A program made the position numbers and the translations under genes. From an uncultured Collinsella sp. (GTDB taxonomy: Bacteria; Actinomycetota; Coriobacteriia; Coriobacteriales; Coriobacteriaceae), in assembly GCA_958353395.1 (NCBI GenBank), contig CATWSG010000002.1, positions 107,281 to 171,280 of the forward strand: a DNA stretch of 64,000 nt. The letters run 5' to 3'. The notes beneath the pieces are model-generated. The model was not told the DNA's origin and searched no databases. It saw only the letters and a list, made by a program, of their open reading frames with translations. Positions 1-7,110 of the stretch are shown piece by piece (positions within the stretch are counted from its first letter, which is position 1; each line of letters starts with the position of its first letter).

Positions 1-330
1 GACCACCCCGGTGCGCTGACGGCCGAGGCCAAGCACGGCGACCTCACCCTTGCCCGCTTTGACGGCGACAACGGCGAGTACTCGCTGCTGCTGGGCAACG
101 CCCACGGCATCGACGGCCCGGCCGGCATGGGCACCTATCTGTGGGTCGAGGTCGACAACCTCAAGCGCCTCGAGGCCAAGATCGTCGAGGGCCCCTACAT
201 CCACCACTGCGTCGCTATCCACGCCAACGTGGTGCCGGTGCTCTACGAGGCGTGCAAGTACCTCGGCATTGCCCCTGATTTATACGACCCCATTGAAGAA
301 GACGTTAAAGCCTACCTGCGAGGAGAGTAG
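1..330 (+). CDS. L-fucose isomerase-family protein, C-terminal fragment
   Basis: The gene runs in from the left edge; 109 residues and the stop codon are visible. The pattern GTYLWVEVD, then IVEGPYIHH and a final LGI segment, resembles the C-terminal domain of the L-fucose / L-arabinose isomerase superfamily, which interconverts aldoses and ketoses. The stop is two bases before the transketolase start, and an FGGY kinase follows, so the context suggests isomerisation, phosphorylation and transketolase-level processing of a sugar. The substrate cannot be read from this fragment, and the active-site residues lie outside the window. The family call is fairly secure; the name fucI is not justified. 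Confidence 0.7.
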   Translation, partial: DHPGALTAEAKHGDLTLARFDGDNGEYSLLLGNAHGIDGPAGMGTYLWVEVDNLKRLEAKIVEGPYIHHCVAIHANVVPVLYEACKYLGIAPDLYDPIEEDVKAYLRGE

Positions 331-332
331 AA

Positions 333-1169
333 ATGGCAACTATCGAAGAGCTTGAGTCCCTGCGCTGGGATCTCCGCCGCGATTGCGTCGACATCATCAT
401 GGCTGGCGCCGGCGGCCACATCGGCGGCGACATGTCGGTGATTGACGCCCTCATGACCCTCTATGCCAACCACCTCAACATTTCGCCCGAGACCGTCGAC
501 GATCCCAACCGCGACCGTTTCGTACTTTCCAAGGGTCACGCCATGGAAGCCTACTACGCGGTGCTCTGCCACGAGGGCTATCTTGACCTCGACGACGTCA
601 AGGCCCGCTTCTCCAAGTTCGGCAGCCCCTACATCGGCCACCCCAACAACAAGCTCAAGGGCATTGAGATGAACTCGGGCTCGCTGGGGCACGGCCTGCC
701 CGTGGCCGTGGGCATGGCGCTCGCCGGCAAGATGGACGGCCGCGACTACCGTGTCTACACCATCATGGGCGATGGCGAGCTTGCCGAGGGCTCGGTCTGG
801 GAGGGCGCCATGAGCGGCGGCAACTACCAGCTCGATAACCTGTGCGCGCTCGTGGACCGCAACCGCTTGCAGATCAGTGGCAGCACCGAGGACGTCATGA
901 AGCAGGACTCGCAGGAGGAGCGCTGGGCCGCCTTCGGCTGGAACGTGCTTTCCATTCCGGGCAACGACGTCCAGGCCATCGACGCTGCGCTGACGCTTGC
1001 TGCCGAGACCAAGGGTAAGCCCACGGTCATCATCCTCAACACGGTGAAGGGCTACGGCTCGTCCGTCATGGAGGACAAGGCCAGCTGGCACCATCACCTG
1101 CCCAACGATGAGGAATATGCCCAGATCATCGCCGATTTCGCTGCCCATAAGGAGGCCATCAATGGCTAA
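333..1169 (+). CDS. Transketolase, N-terminal (TPP-binding) subunit
   Basis: A 278-residue protein matching the N-terminal half of transketolase, which transfers two-carbon units between sugar phosphates with thiamine pyrophosphate. Visible motifs are SKGHA near residue 66, NSGSLGHGLP near 114, and the TPP/Mg motif beginning GDGELAEGS near 146 and continuing to a DRN about 25 residues later. The stop overlaps the next gene's start (ATGGCTAA). The sequence is intact at the junction and each half has its own start, so this is a natural two-subunit enzyme and not a frameshift. A GAGGAG ribosome site precedes the ATG. The preceding gene ends two bases upstream, so the genes are probably co-transcribed. 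Confidence 0.95.
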   Translation: MATIEELESLRWDLRRDCVDIIMAGAGGHIGGDMSVIDALMTLYANHLNISPETVDDPNRDRFVLSKGHAMEAYYAVLCHEGYLDLDDVKARFSKFGSPYIGHPNNKLKGIEMNSGSLGHGLPVAVGMALAGKMDGRDYRVYTIMGDGELAEGSVWEGAMSGGNYQLDNLCALVDRNRLQISGSTEDVMKQDSQEERWAAFGWNVLSIPGNDVQAIDAALTLAAETKGKPTVIILNTVKGYGSSVMEDKASWHHHLPNDEEYAQIIADFAAHKEAING

Positions 1170-2100
1170 CAAGATCGCCAATCGCAAGGTTATCTGCGAC
1201 ACGCTGCTCGAGGCCGCGAAGACCGATAAAGACCTCGTCGTCCTGTGCTCCGATTCCCGCGGCTCCGCATCGCTCACGCCGTTCTTTGATCAGTATCCCC
1301 AGCAGTCCGTCGAGGTCGGCATTGCCGAGCAGGACCTGGTGAGCATCGCCGCCGGCATGGCTTCGTGCGGCAAGAAGGCCTGGGCCGCCTCGCCGGCGTC
1401 CTTTGTGACCACGCGCTCGTATGAGCAGTGCAAGGTCGACGTCTCGTACTCCAATACCAACGTCAAGCTCATCGGCATCTCGGGCGGCGTGTCCTACGGC
1501 GCCTTGGGCATGAGCCATCACTCCGCGCAGGATATCGCCGCCATGAGCGCGATTCCCAACATGCGCGTGTATCTGCCGAGCGATCGCTTCCAGACCGCCG
1601 AACTCGTGCGGGCCCTGGTCGCCGACAACAAGCCGGCCTACATCCGCGTGGGCCGCAATCCGGTCGAGGACGTGTACACCGAGGACGAGTGCCCGTTCCA
1701 GATGGACCGTGCCACCTGGGTGCGTCGCGGCACCGATGTGACGCTCGTCGCCACCGGCGAGATGGTCCGCCATGCCGTGAACGCCGCCGACCTGCTGGCC
1801 GAGCAGGGCATCTCGGCAACGGTGCTCGACATGTATTGCGTCAAGCCGCTTGACGCCGAGGCTGTGATTGAGGCCGCCGGTGCCACGAGCGCCGTCGTGA
1901 CCGTCGAGGAGCACAGCCCCTTCGGCGGCCTGGGCTCTATGGTTGCGCAGGTGGTGGGCGAGCATTGCCCGCGTCCGGTCAAGTGCCTCTCCCTGCCCGA
2001 CGCGCCGGTCATCACCGGCACGAGCCCCGAGGTCTTCGCACACTACGGCCTGACGGGTGCCGGAATCGCCAAGACCGTCGCCGAGTTCCTCGGCAACTAG
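1162..2100 (+). CDS. Transketolase, C-terminal (pyrimidine-binding) subunit
   Basis: A 312-residue protein corresponding to the pyrimidine-binding and C-terminal domains of transketolase. The segment EVGIAEQDLV at residues 51-60 carries the conserved glutamate (E56) that activates TPP, and later segments match the transketolase C-terminal domain (DMYCVKPLD, VTVEEHSPFGGLG). The start chosen is the ATG at 1162, with GGAGG eight bases upstream; it overlaps the N-terminal subunit by eight bases, which suggests translational coupling and balanced subunit production. A DXP-synthase-type or pyruvate-dehydrogenase E1 beta-like role is less likely because the partner has clear transketolase motifs. 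Confidence 0.94.
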   Translation: MANKIANRKVICDTLLEAAKTDKDLVVLCSDSRGSASLTPFFDQYPQQSVEVGIAEQDLVSIAAGMASCGKKAWAASPASFVTTRSYEQCKVDVSYSNTNVKLIGISGGVSYGALGMSHHSAQDIAAMSAIPNMRVYLPSDRFQTAELVRALVADNKPAYIRVGRNPVEDVYTEDECPFQMDRATWVRRGTDVTLVATGEMVRHAVNAADLLAEQGISATVLDMYCVKPLDAEAVIEAAGATSAVVTVEEHSPFGGLGSMVAQVVGEHCPRPVKCLSLPDAPVITGTSPEVFAHYGLTGAGIAKTVAEFLGN

Positions 2101-2271
2101 TAGACACAGACGCTGCGCGGCCGCCAAGCACCGCACCTTGTCGTTCAAACTGTCGCTTGCGTACACAAAGTACGCGGCGCTCCTCTTTCACGGCAATCTG
2201 CGGCATTTGACGGCCGCTCGCTCCTTGTCCGCCAGGCTGTCTTTGATTTGGCGGAAGGAATGGGAGAGTAC
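2101..2271 (+). repeat. Divergent copy of the covarying stem-loop element
   Basis: This 171-bp gap follows the transketolase stop. It carries GACGCTGC, then an arm at about 2117-2135 that pairs with 2199-2217 (15 of 19 positions), an inner GTAC-loop-GTAC hairpin near 2161-2173, and CTCGCT plus TTGTCCG blocks after the second arm. The order and the short conserved blocks match the copies at 21504, 24960 and 44929, but the GACC-AGAA-GGTC apex seen there is replaced. It is therefore read as a diverged relative. Confidence 0.5.
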
Positions 2272-3762
2272 ATGAGCAAATACATCATCGGAATCGATCA
2301 ATCCACGCAGGGCACCAAGGCGCTGCTGGTGGACGAGGGCGGCCATCTGATTCATCGTGCCGACCGCTCGCATCGCCAGATTGTCAACGAAGCCGGCTGG
2401 GTGAGCCATGATCCGGCCGAGATTGCCACCAATGTGCTGGCCGTGGCGCGTGCCGTGGTGGAGGAGACCGGGGTCGATCCGGCCGACGTCGCCGGCATCG
2501 GCATCTCCAACCAGCGCGAGACCACCGTTGCCTGGAACCGCACGACGGGCGAGCCGCTGTGCGACGCCGTGGTGTGGCAGTGCGCCCGCGCCCGCGAGCT
2601 ATGCGACGAGCTGGCCGCGCGTGAGGGCGTGGCCGAGCTGGTGCGTGACACGACGGGCCTGGTGCTATCGCCCTACTACCCTGCGGGCAAGATGGCCTGG
2701 ATCCTCGCGAACGTTCCGGCCGCCGCCGAGGCTGCCGCAGCGGGCGAGCTGTGTCTGGGCACCATCGATGCCTGGGTGGTCTGGACGCTCACAGGCGGCG
2801 CGGAGTTTCGCTGCGACTGGTCCAATGCCAGCCGCACGCAGCTATTCGACCTGCGCCGTGGCTGCTGGAGCGAGCCGGTGTGCGAGGCCTTTGGCGTCGA
2901 CGTGGCCTGCCTGCCACGGGTGACCGATTCCGATGGTCTGTTCGGCATGACGGACCTGGGCGGCTTTTTGCCGGCACCCGTGCCCATTCACGGCGTGCTC
3001 GGCGACAGCCACGCGGCCTTGTTCGCGCAGGGCTGCCACAGTCGCGGCATGGCCAAGGCGACCTATGGTACCGGTAGCTCGGTCATGATGAACGTCGGCG
3101 ACGAGTTCGTTGCCAGCTCGCACGGGCTTTCGAGTTCGCTCGCATGGCGTATGGACGGCGTGACTGAGTACGTGCTCGAGGGCAACGTGAGCTACGCCGG
3201 CGCCGTCAAGACGTGGCTGCGCGATGATCTTGAGTTCATCAATAACCCCGAGGAGGTTACCGACCTGTGCTACGCCGCCAATCCGGCGAGCCACGTCTAC
3301 TTTGTGCCGGCGTTTACCGGCTTGGGCGCGCCGCATTGGGCGAGTGATGCCGAGGGCTGCGTCTTTGGCATGACGCGCACCACGGGTCGCGCGGAGTTTG
3401 TGAAGGCTGCGGACGAGTCGATCGCCTATCAAATCTTTGACGTGATTGATGCGATGATCGAGGATTCGGGTACGGCGCTGGCCGAGCTTCGCGTTGACGG
3501 CGGTCCCACGCGCGACGCGTATCTGATGCAGTTTGAGAGCGACTTGGTTGGCTCGCCCATCCGCATCGCGAGCAACGACGAGATGAGCGGCCTGGGTGCG
3601 GCTTGGGCCTGCGGCATTGCGCTGGGCATGTACGCGTGTGATGTCGTCGACGTCTACGGGGCCCGCGGCATCGTGGAGCCCGTGATGCCCGCCGACGAGC
3701 GCGCCAAAAAGATTGCCGGCTGGCGTCACGCCGTCAAATCAACAATTGCATACACTGCCTAG
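2272..3762 (+). CDS. FGGY-family carbohydrate kinase
   Basis: A 496-residue kinase of the FGGY family. The N-terminal phosphate-binding motif GIDQSTQGTK lies at residues 7-16, and the middle and C-terminal segments (GDSHAALFAQG, TYGTGSSVMMN, RVDGGPTRDAYLMQ, SGLGAAWACG) follow the family plan. It phosphorylates a polyol or ketose using ATP. Overall it looks close to glycerol kinase, yet its place after an isomerase and transketolase suggests a ketose kinase; the substrate is unresolved. The start at 2272 is preferred over an in-frame ATG at 2248 because GGAATGGGAG lies just upstream of it and the core motif begins within a few residues. Confidence 0.85.
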   Translation: MSKYIIGIDQSTQGTKALLVDEGGHLIHRADRSHRQIVNEAGWVSHDPAEIATNVLAVARAVVEETGVDPADVAGIGISNQRETTVAWNRTTGEPLCDAVVWQCARARELCDELAAREGVAELVRDTTGLVLSPYYPAGKMAWILANVPAAAEAAAAGELCLGTIDAWVVWTLTGGAEFRCDWSNASRTQLFDLRRGCWSEPVCEAFGVDVACLPRVTDSDGLFGMTDLGGFLPAPVPIHGVLGDSHAALFAQGCHSRGMAKATYGTGSSVMMNVGDEFVASSHGLSSSLAWRMDGVTEYVLEGNVSYAGAVKTWLRDDLEFINNPEEVTDLCYAANPASHVYFVPAFTGLGAPHWASDAEGCVFGMTRTTGRAEFVKAADESIAYQIFDVIDAMIEDSGTALAELRVDGGPTRDAYLMQFESDLVGSPIRIASNDEMSGLGAAWACGIALGMYACDVVDVYGARGIVEPVMPADERAKKIAGWRHAVKSTIAYTA

Positions 3763-3773
3763 CATGATTTTTC

Positions 3774-3810
3774 TGGGACGGGGATTAAAAAATCATTGGT
3801 CCTCGTCCCA
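3774..3810. repeat. Inverted repeat after the sugar kinase
   Basis: TGGGACGGGGA (3774-3784) pairs with TCCTCGTCCCA (3800-3810) around an A/T-rich loop. It lies 12 bp after the kinase stop and could act as a transcription terminator or stabilise the mRNA end. Confidence 0.55.
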
Positions 3811-3818
3811 GGTAGCTT

Positions 3819-3892
3819 ATTTGGGACGGGGCTTTTTTGACTGGTATGATTGGTGCGACCATTCGAACCAGCTAAAAGAGCCCCGTTCCAAA
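3819..3892. repeat. Long imperfect inverted repeat upstream of luxS
   Basis: The left arm (about 3819-3845), containing GGGACGGGGCTTTTTTGACT, is mirrored by the right arm (about 3868-3892), containing AGCTAAAAGAGCCCCGTTCC, with a few mismatches over about 26 bp. It shares GGGACGGGG with the hairpin at 3774. The right arm ends about 20 bp before the luxS start, so the stem could affect luxS transcription or simply separate the two operons. Confidence 0.6.
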
Positions 3893-3914
3893 TTGACTAC
3901 CGAGAGGATCTGCT

Positions 3915-4403
3915 ATGGAGTGCATCGCGAGCTTTTCCGTTGACCATCTGCTGCTCGAGCCCGGCGTGTATGTGAGCCGCATCGACCGCGATCCGGCGAC
4001 CGGCGCCGCCGTCACCACCTTTGACCTGCGCCTGACCACGCCCAACAAGGAGCCGGTCATGAACACGGCCGAGTGCCACACCATCGAGCACCTGGGCGCG
4101 ACGTTCCTTCGCAATCATGCCGAGTGGTCGAGCCGCATTGTCTACTTTGGCCCCATGGGCTGCCGCACGGGCTTTTACCTCGTCGTATTTGGCGAGGTGA
4201 CGAGCGAGGAGATTCTGCCGCTCGTGCGTGAGCTGTTTGAGTTTATCGCCGGCTTTGAGGGCGATGTCCCCGGAGCCGCTCCCGAGGAGTGCGGTAACTA
4301 CCTGGACCAGAACCTCCCCATGGCAAACTGGCTCGCGCGCCGTTATCTCGACCGCGACCTGGCCGATATCGACGAGAAGCACCTGCACTATCAGCAGGCG
4401 TAA
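3915..4403 (+). CDS. luxS: S-ribosylhomocysteine lyase LuxS
   Basis: This 162-residue enzyme cleaves S-ribosylhomocysteine to homocysteine and DPD, the precursor of autoinducer-2, in the activated methyl cycle. The family's metal ligands are all visible: HTIEH at residues 55-59 and Cys126 in EECGNYL. The catalytic cysteine is Cys83 in GPMGCRTGFYL. Length is normal for LuxS. GAGAGGA precedes the ATG. The gene has its own terminator downstream and stands alone between two palindrome-rich gaps. No SAM-type riboswitch was recognised upstream. Confidence 0.97.
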   Translation: MECIASFSVDHLLLEPGVYVSRIDRDPATGAAVTTFDLRLTTPNKEPVMNTAECHTIEHLGATFLRNHAEWSSRIVYFGPMGCRTGFYLVVFGEVTSEEILPLVRELFEFIAGFEGDVPGAAPEECGNYLDQNLPMANWLARRYLDRDLADIDEKHLHYQQA

Positions 4404-4419
4404 GGGCTTTATCGTCCAA

Positions 4420-4464
4420 AACGCGCGCTTTGGGCGCCTTCGCTTATGCGGGGGCGCCTTTTTG
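4420..4464 (+). terminator. Rho-independent terminator of luxS
   Basis: GGCGCC at 4433 pairs with GGCGCC at 4453 across an AT-containing loop, followed by a run of five T. It begins shortly after the luxS stop. Confidence 0.7.
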
Positions 4465-4513
4465 TTGAGTGGTCGGGATGAGCGTTCAAAATCGCTCATG
4501 TTTGTTCTAGAAT

Positions 4514-4542
4514 GTTCGTATAGTCACATTCGCGAACAGGAG
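4514..4542. promoter_or_regulatory. Possible operator upstream of the DUF4867 gene
   Basis: TGTTCG and CGAACA form an inverted repeat separated by about 14 bp, ending just before the AGGAG ribosome site. A TTCTAGAA palindrome lies immediately upstream. This could be the operator of an unlinked sugar regulator; no regulator gene is adjacent. Confidence 0.35.
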
Positions 4543-4547
4543 TGAAC

Positions 4548-5192
4548 ATGCATATCTACTCTGTCAACGATCCCGAGTTCAAATCCTATGGCAACGTTTG
4601 GGATGACGTTCCGTCCGTGCTCACGTCGCCCGTGCTCGAGGCGCTCTCAGCCACGCCCATTCCCGAGGGCAGCAAGTACGTAGCAAGCGCGCCGGAGCTC
4701 GAGGGCGTCAAGGATGTCGATAAACTGGGCTTTCTCATGTTTGGCGGTCGTCCCTTCCAGCTGGGCTGGTGCAACGGGCACAATACACGACTCAACTGCC
4801 TGGAGTATCACCGCGCGAGCGAGTTCAACCTGGGTGCACGCGACTTTATCCTGCTCGTGGCGCATCGTTGGGAGATCGAGGGCGGCAAGCTCGACACCGC
4901 GTGCGTCAAGGCGTTCCGCGTGCCGGCGGGTACGGTCGTCGAAGTCTTCAACACCACGCTCCACTACACGCCCTGCATGGTCGACGACGGCGGCTTCCAG
5001 GTGATGGTGGCGCTGCCGGCGGGCACCAACGGCCCGCGCCCCGAGGCTGCATCCGACATGCCTGCCGCCGGTGACAGCTACTGCTACTGGAAGGCCGACA
5101 AGTGGGTCCTATGTCACGCCGACAGTCCCAAAGCTGCCGAGGGCGGCTACGTAGGTCTTATCGGCAAAAACCTCGACATCGCCTGCGACTAG
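4548..5192 (+). CDS. DUF4867 family protein (cupin-like)
   Basis: A 214-residue cytosolic protein that looks like the DUF4867 family. It has beta-rich, cupin-like features such as KAFRVPAGTVVEVFNTTLHYTPC near residues 125-147, where His and Cys could bind a metal. The family is often found beside sugar isomerase and kinase genes, which agrees with the operon at 1-3.8 kb, but no reaction is established. The ATG at 4548 has AGGAG at a good distance; an in-frame GTG at 4542 overlaps that site and was rejected. The family name is from memory of sequence style, not a profile search. Confidence 0.65.
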   Translation: MHIYSVNDPEFKSYGNVWDDVPSVLTSPVLEALSATPIPEGSKYVASAPELEGVKDVDKLGFLMFGGRPFQLGWCNGHNTRLNCLEYHRASEFNLGARDFILLVAHRWEIEGGKLDTACVKAFRVPAGTVVEVFNTTLHYTPCMVDDGGFQVMVALPAGTNGPRPEAASDMPAAGDSYCYWKADKWVLCHADSPKAAEGGYVGLIGKNLDIACD

Positions 5193-5201
5193 AATCTTCC
5201 G

Positions 5202-5256
5202 TCTCAATCTGTAACATCTAGCGGGCTAAATCGTCTCTACCTGTTACGGATCGAGA
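5202..5256. repeat. Hairpin repeat family P2, copy 1
   Basis: TCTCAATCTGTAACA is mirrored by TGTTACGGATCGAGA. Seven copies were seen in the window; outer arms are conserved and loops vary. Confidence 0.75.
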
Positions 5257-5282
5257 TAAACTGCAGGGGACAGGCCGAACAA

Positions 5283-5338
5283 TCTCAATCTGTAACACCG
5301 GGCCCGGTTTTGGCGGCCTAACTGTTACAGATCGAGAC
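5283..5338. repeat. Hairpin repeat family P2, copy 2
   Basis: TCTCAATCTGTAACA is mirrored by TGTTACAGATCGAGA; adjacent to copy 1 in tandem. Confidence 0.75.
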
Positions 5339-5347
5339 AAACCGGGT

Positions 5348-5390
5348 CCAAGCCGCCACAAAGGTGCCTGTCTCCTTTGTGGCGGCTTGG
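5348..5390. repeat. Hairpin repeat family P3, copy 1
   Basis: CCAAGCCGCCACAAAGG (5348-5364) pairs perfectly with CCTTTGTGGCGGCTTGG (5374-5390) around TGCCTGTCT. Other copies read ACCACCACAAAGG, so this one differs in both arms in a compensatory way. Confidence 0.75.
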
Positions 5391-5398
5391 ACAGGCGG

Positions 5399-5515
5399 GT
5401 ATCAAAAAGTGTCAGACGGGGCAGCTGCCGGGCACCTGTGCGCGAAAAGAAGTATCTGCCTGCTCCATTGCCGTTGAGCGACGCGTTGTTTGCAGGGATA
5501 CTGAGCCTATGACAA
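5399..5515 (+). promoter_or_regulatory. Conserved upstream block shared by bglA and PTS EIIA
   Basis: The blocks GTATCA-AAGTGTCAG, GCGAAAAGAAGTATC and GATACT-G-C-TAT occur in the same order and at similar spacing here and at about 23349-23470. AGTATC and GATACT can pair as the base of a stem-loop. Both downstream genes serve sugar uptake or breakdown. It may be a regulatory RNA, an operator or another repeat; no known riboswitch class was recognised. Confidence 0.45.
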
Positions 5516-5537
5516 CAGCGTGCGAAAGGATTGATGT

Positions 5538-6968
5538 ATGGCTTTCCGTAATGACTTCCTGTGGGGCGGCGCGACGGCTGCCAACCAGTGCGAGGGCGCC
5601 TACAACGTGGACGGCCGCGGCCTTGCCAACGTGGACGTGGCTCCGCACGGCCCCGAGCGCTATGCGGTGGTCTCCGGCCAGCGCAAGATGCTCGACTTCG
5701 AGGACGGCTATTACTATCCCGCGCAGACCGGCATCGATTTCTATCACCACTACAAGGAGGATATTGCTCTCTTTGCCGAGATGGGCTTTAAGACCTTCCG
5801 TATGAGCCTGGCTTGGACCCGCATCTTCCCCAACGGTGACGAGACCGAGCCCAACGAGGCCGGCCTGGCCTTCTACGAGGACGTATTCCGCGAGTGTCAG
5901 GCGCACGGTATCGAGCCGCTCGTGACCATCACGCACTTTGACTGCCCGATTCACCTCATCAAGGAGTACGGCGGCTGGCGCAACCGCAAGCTCATCGACT
6001 TCTACAAGAATCTCGCGACCACGATCTTCACCCGCTACAAGGGTCTGGTGAAGTACTGGCTCACCTTCAACGAGATCAATATGATTCTGCACCTGCCGTT
6101 TATGGGTGCCGGTCTGGTCTTTGAGGGGGGCGAGAACAGGGAGGCCGTCGAGTACCTGGCCGCCCACAACGAGCTCGTCGCCAGCGCTTGGGCAACCAAG
6201 ATTGCCCACGAGATCGACCCCGAGATCAAGATCGGCTGCATGCTTGCCGCAGGTAGCTACTATCCCTACAGCTGCCGTCCGGGCGATGTGCGCCAGGCGC
6301 AGCTCGACAACCAGGACAACTACTTCTTCGTCGACGTCCAGAGCCGCGGCTACTACCCGGCCTATGCCGTCAAGAAGCTCGAGCGCCTGGGCATCGATGT
6401 GGGCATGACGGACGAGGACCGCGAGATCCTGGCCGCCAACACCGTCGACTTCATCAGCTTTAGCTATTACAGCACCCGTTGCTCCGCTGGTGCCGATAAC
6501 CCCGATGTCGAGCGCACCCAGGGCAATGCCTTCGCCGGCGCCAAGAATCCCTACCTGCAGGAGAGCCAGTGGGGCTGGGCCATCGATCCGCTGGGCTTCC
6601 GTATTACGCTCAACGACCTGTACGACCGTTATCAGAAGCCGCTGTTTGTGGTCGAGAACGGCCTAGGCGCCAAGGATGTTGTCGAGGAGGATGGCTCCAT
6701 CAACGACGACTACCGTATCGACTACCTGCGCCAGCATATCGCTGCGATGCGCGACGCGGTGACCGAGGACGGCGTTGACCTGCTGGGCTACACCACCTGG
6801 GGCCCGATCGACCTGGTGTCTGCCGGCACGGGCGAGATGTCCAAGCGCTACGGCTTTATCTACGTCGACCGCGACGATGCCGGCAACGGCACCCTCAAGC
6901 GCTCCAAGAAGAAGAGCTTCGACTGGTACAAGCATGTCATTGAAACGAATGGTGAGGACCTGTCCTAA
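5538..6968 (+). CDS. bglA: 6-phospho-beta-glucosidase, glycoside hydrolase family 1
   Basis: A 476-residue GH1 enzyme. It opens with the typical FLWGGATAANQCEGAY, has the acid/base glutamate in TFNEIN (E179) and the nucleophile in VVENGLG (E373). The segment SKRYGFIY at 435-442 matches the phosphate-binding loop of GH1 enzymes acting on 6-phosphorylated disaccharides, so the likely substrates are cellobiose-6-phosphate, salicin-6-phosphate or similar, delivered by a PTS. No PTS permease is adjacent. Length is normal. The gene stands alone, ending in a strong GC hairpin. A plain beta-glucosidase is the alternative but fits the SKRYGF motif less well. Confidence 0.92.
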   Translation: MAFRNDFLWGGATAANQCEGAYNVDGRGLANVDVAPHGPERYAVVSGQRKMLDFEDGYYYPAQTGIDFYHHYKEDIALFAEMGFKTFRMSLAWTRIFPNGDETEPNEAGLAFYEDVFRECQAHGIEPLVTITHFDCPIHLIKEYGGWRNRKLIDFYKNLATTIFTRYKGLVKYWLTFNEINMILHLPFMGAGLVFEGGENREAVEYLAAHNELVASAWATKIAHEIDPEIKIGCMLAAGSYYPYSCRPGDVRQAQLDNQDNYFFVDVQSRGYYPAYAVKKLERLGIDVGMTDEDREILAANTVDFISFSYYSTRCSAGADNPDVERTQGNAFAGAKNPYLQESQWGWAIDPLGFRITLNDLYDRYQKPLFVVENGLGAKDVVEEDGSINDDYRIDYLRQHIAAMRDAVTEDGVDLLGYTTWGPIDLVSAGTGEMSKRYGFIYVDRDDAGNGTLKRSKKKSFDWYKHVIETNGEDLS

Positions 6969-7004
6969 GGAAGCTGAGACACTCAACTTCATAGCCTCCT
7001 AACC

Positions 7005-7043
7005 AAGGCGCCCGGCGAGCAGTTAATGTTCGCCGGGCGCCTT
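7005..7043. terminator. Strong hairpin after bglA
   Basis: AAGGCGCCCGGCGA (7005-7018) pairs perfectly with TCGCCGGGCGCCTT (7030-7043). It has no long T run, but its position fits a bglA terminator. Confidence 0.65.
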
Positions 7044-7110
7044 GCCGTCTGCGGATTTTGGGACATGCGGCCCGCTTTTTCGACCCATCTGTCGGTACAC
7101 TAAAAGCACT

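Larger units (their letters stand above)
5193..5537. repeat. Repeat-rich intergenic region upstream of bglA
   Basis: No gene is seen in these 345 bp. Two copies of the TCTCAATCTGTAACA hairpin (5202-5256 and 5283-5338) are followed by a CCACAAAGG hairpin (5348-5390). A block at about 5399-5515 then aligns with the region upstream of the PTS EIIA gene at about 23349-23470. The rest holds the unresolved bglA promoter. Confidence 0.7.

Noticed and set aside
1108..1169. Transketolase as a single gene broken by a frameshift
   Set aside because: The second half has its own ribosome site and start, and split transketolases are normal in many bacteria and archaea.
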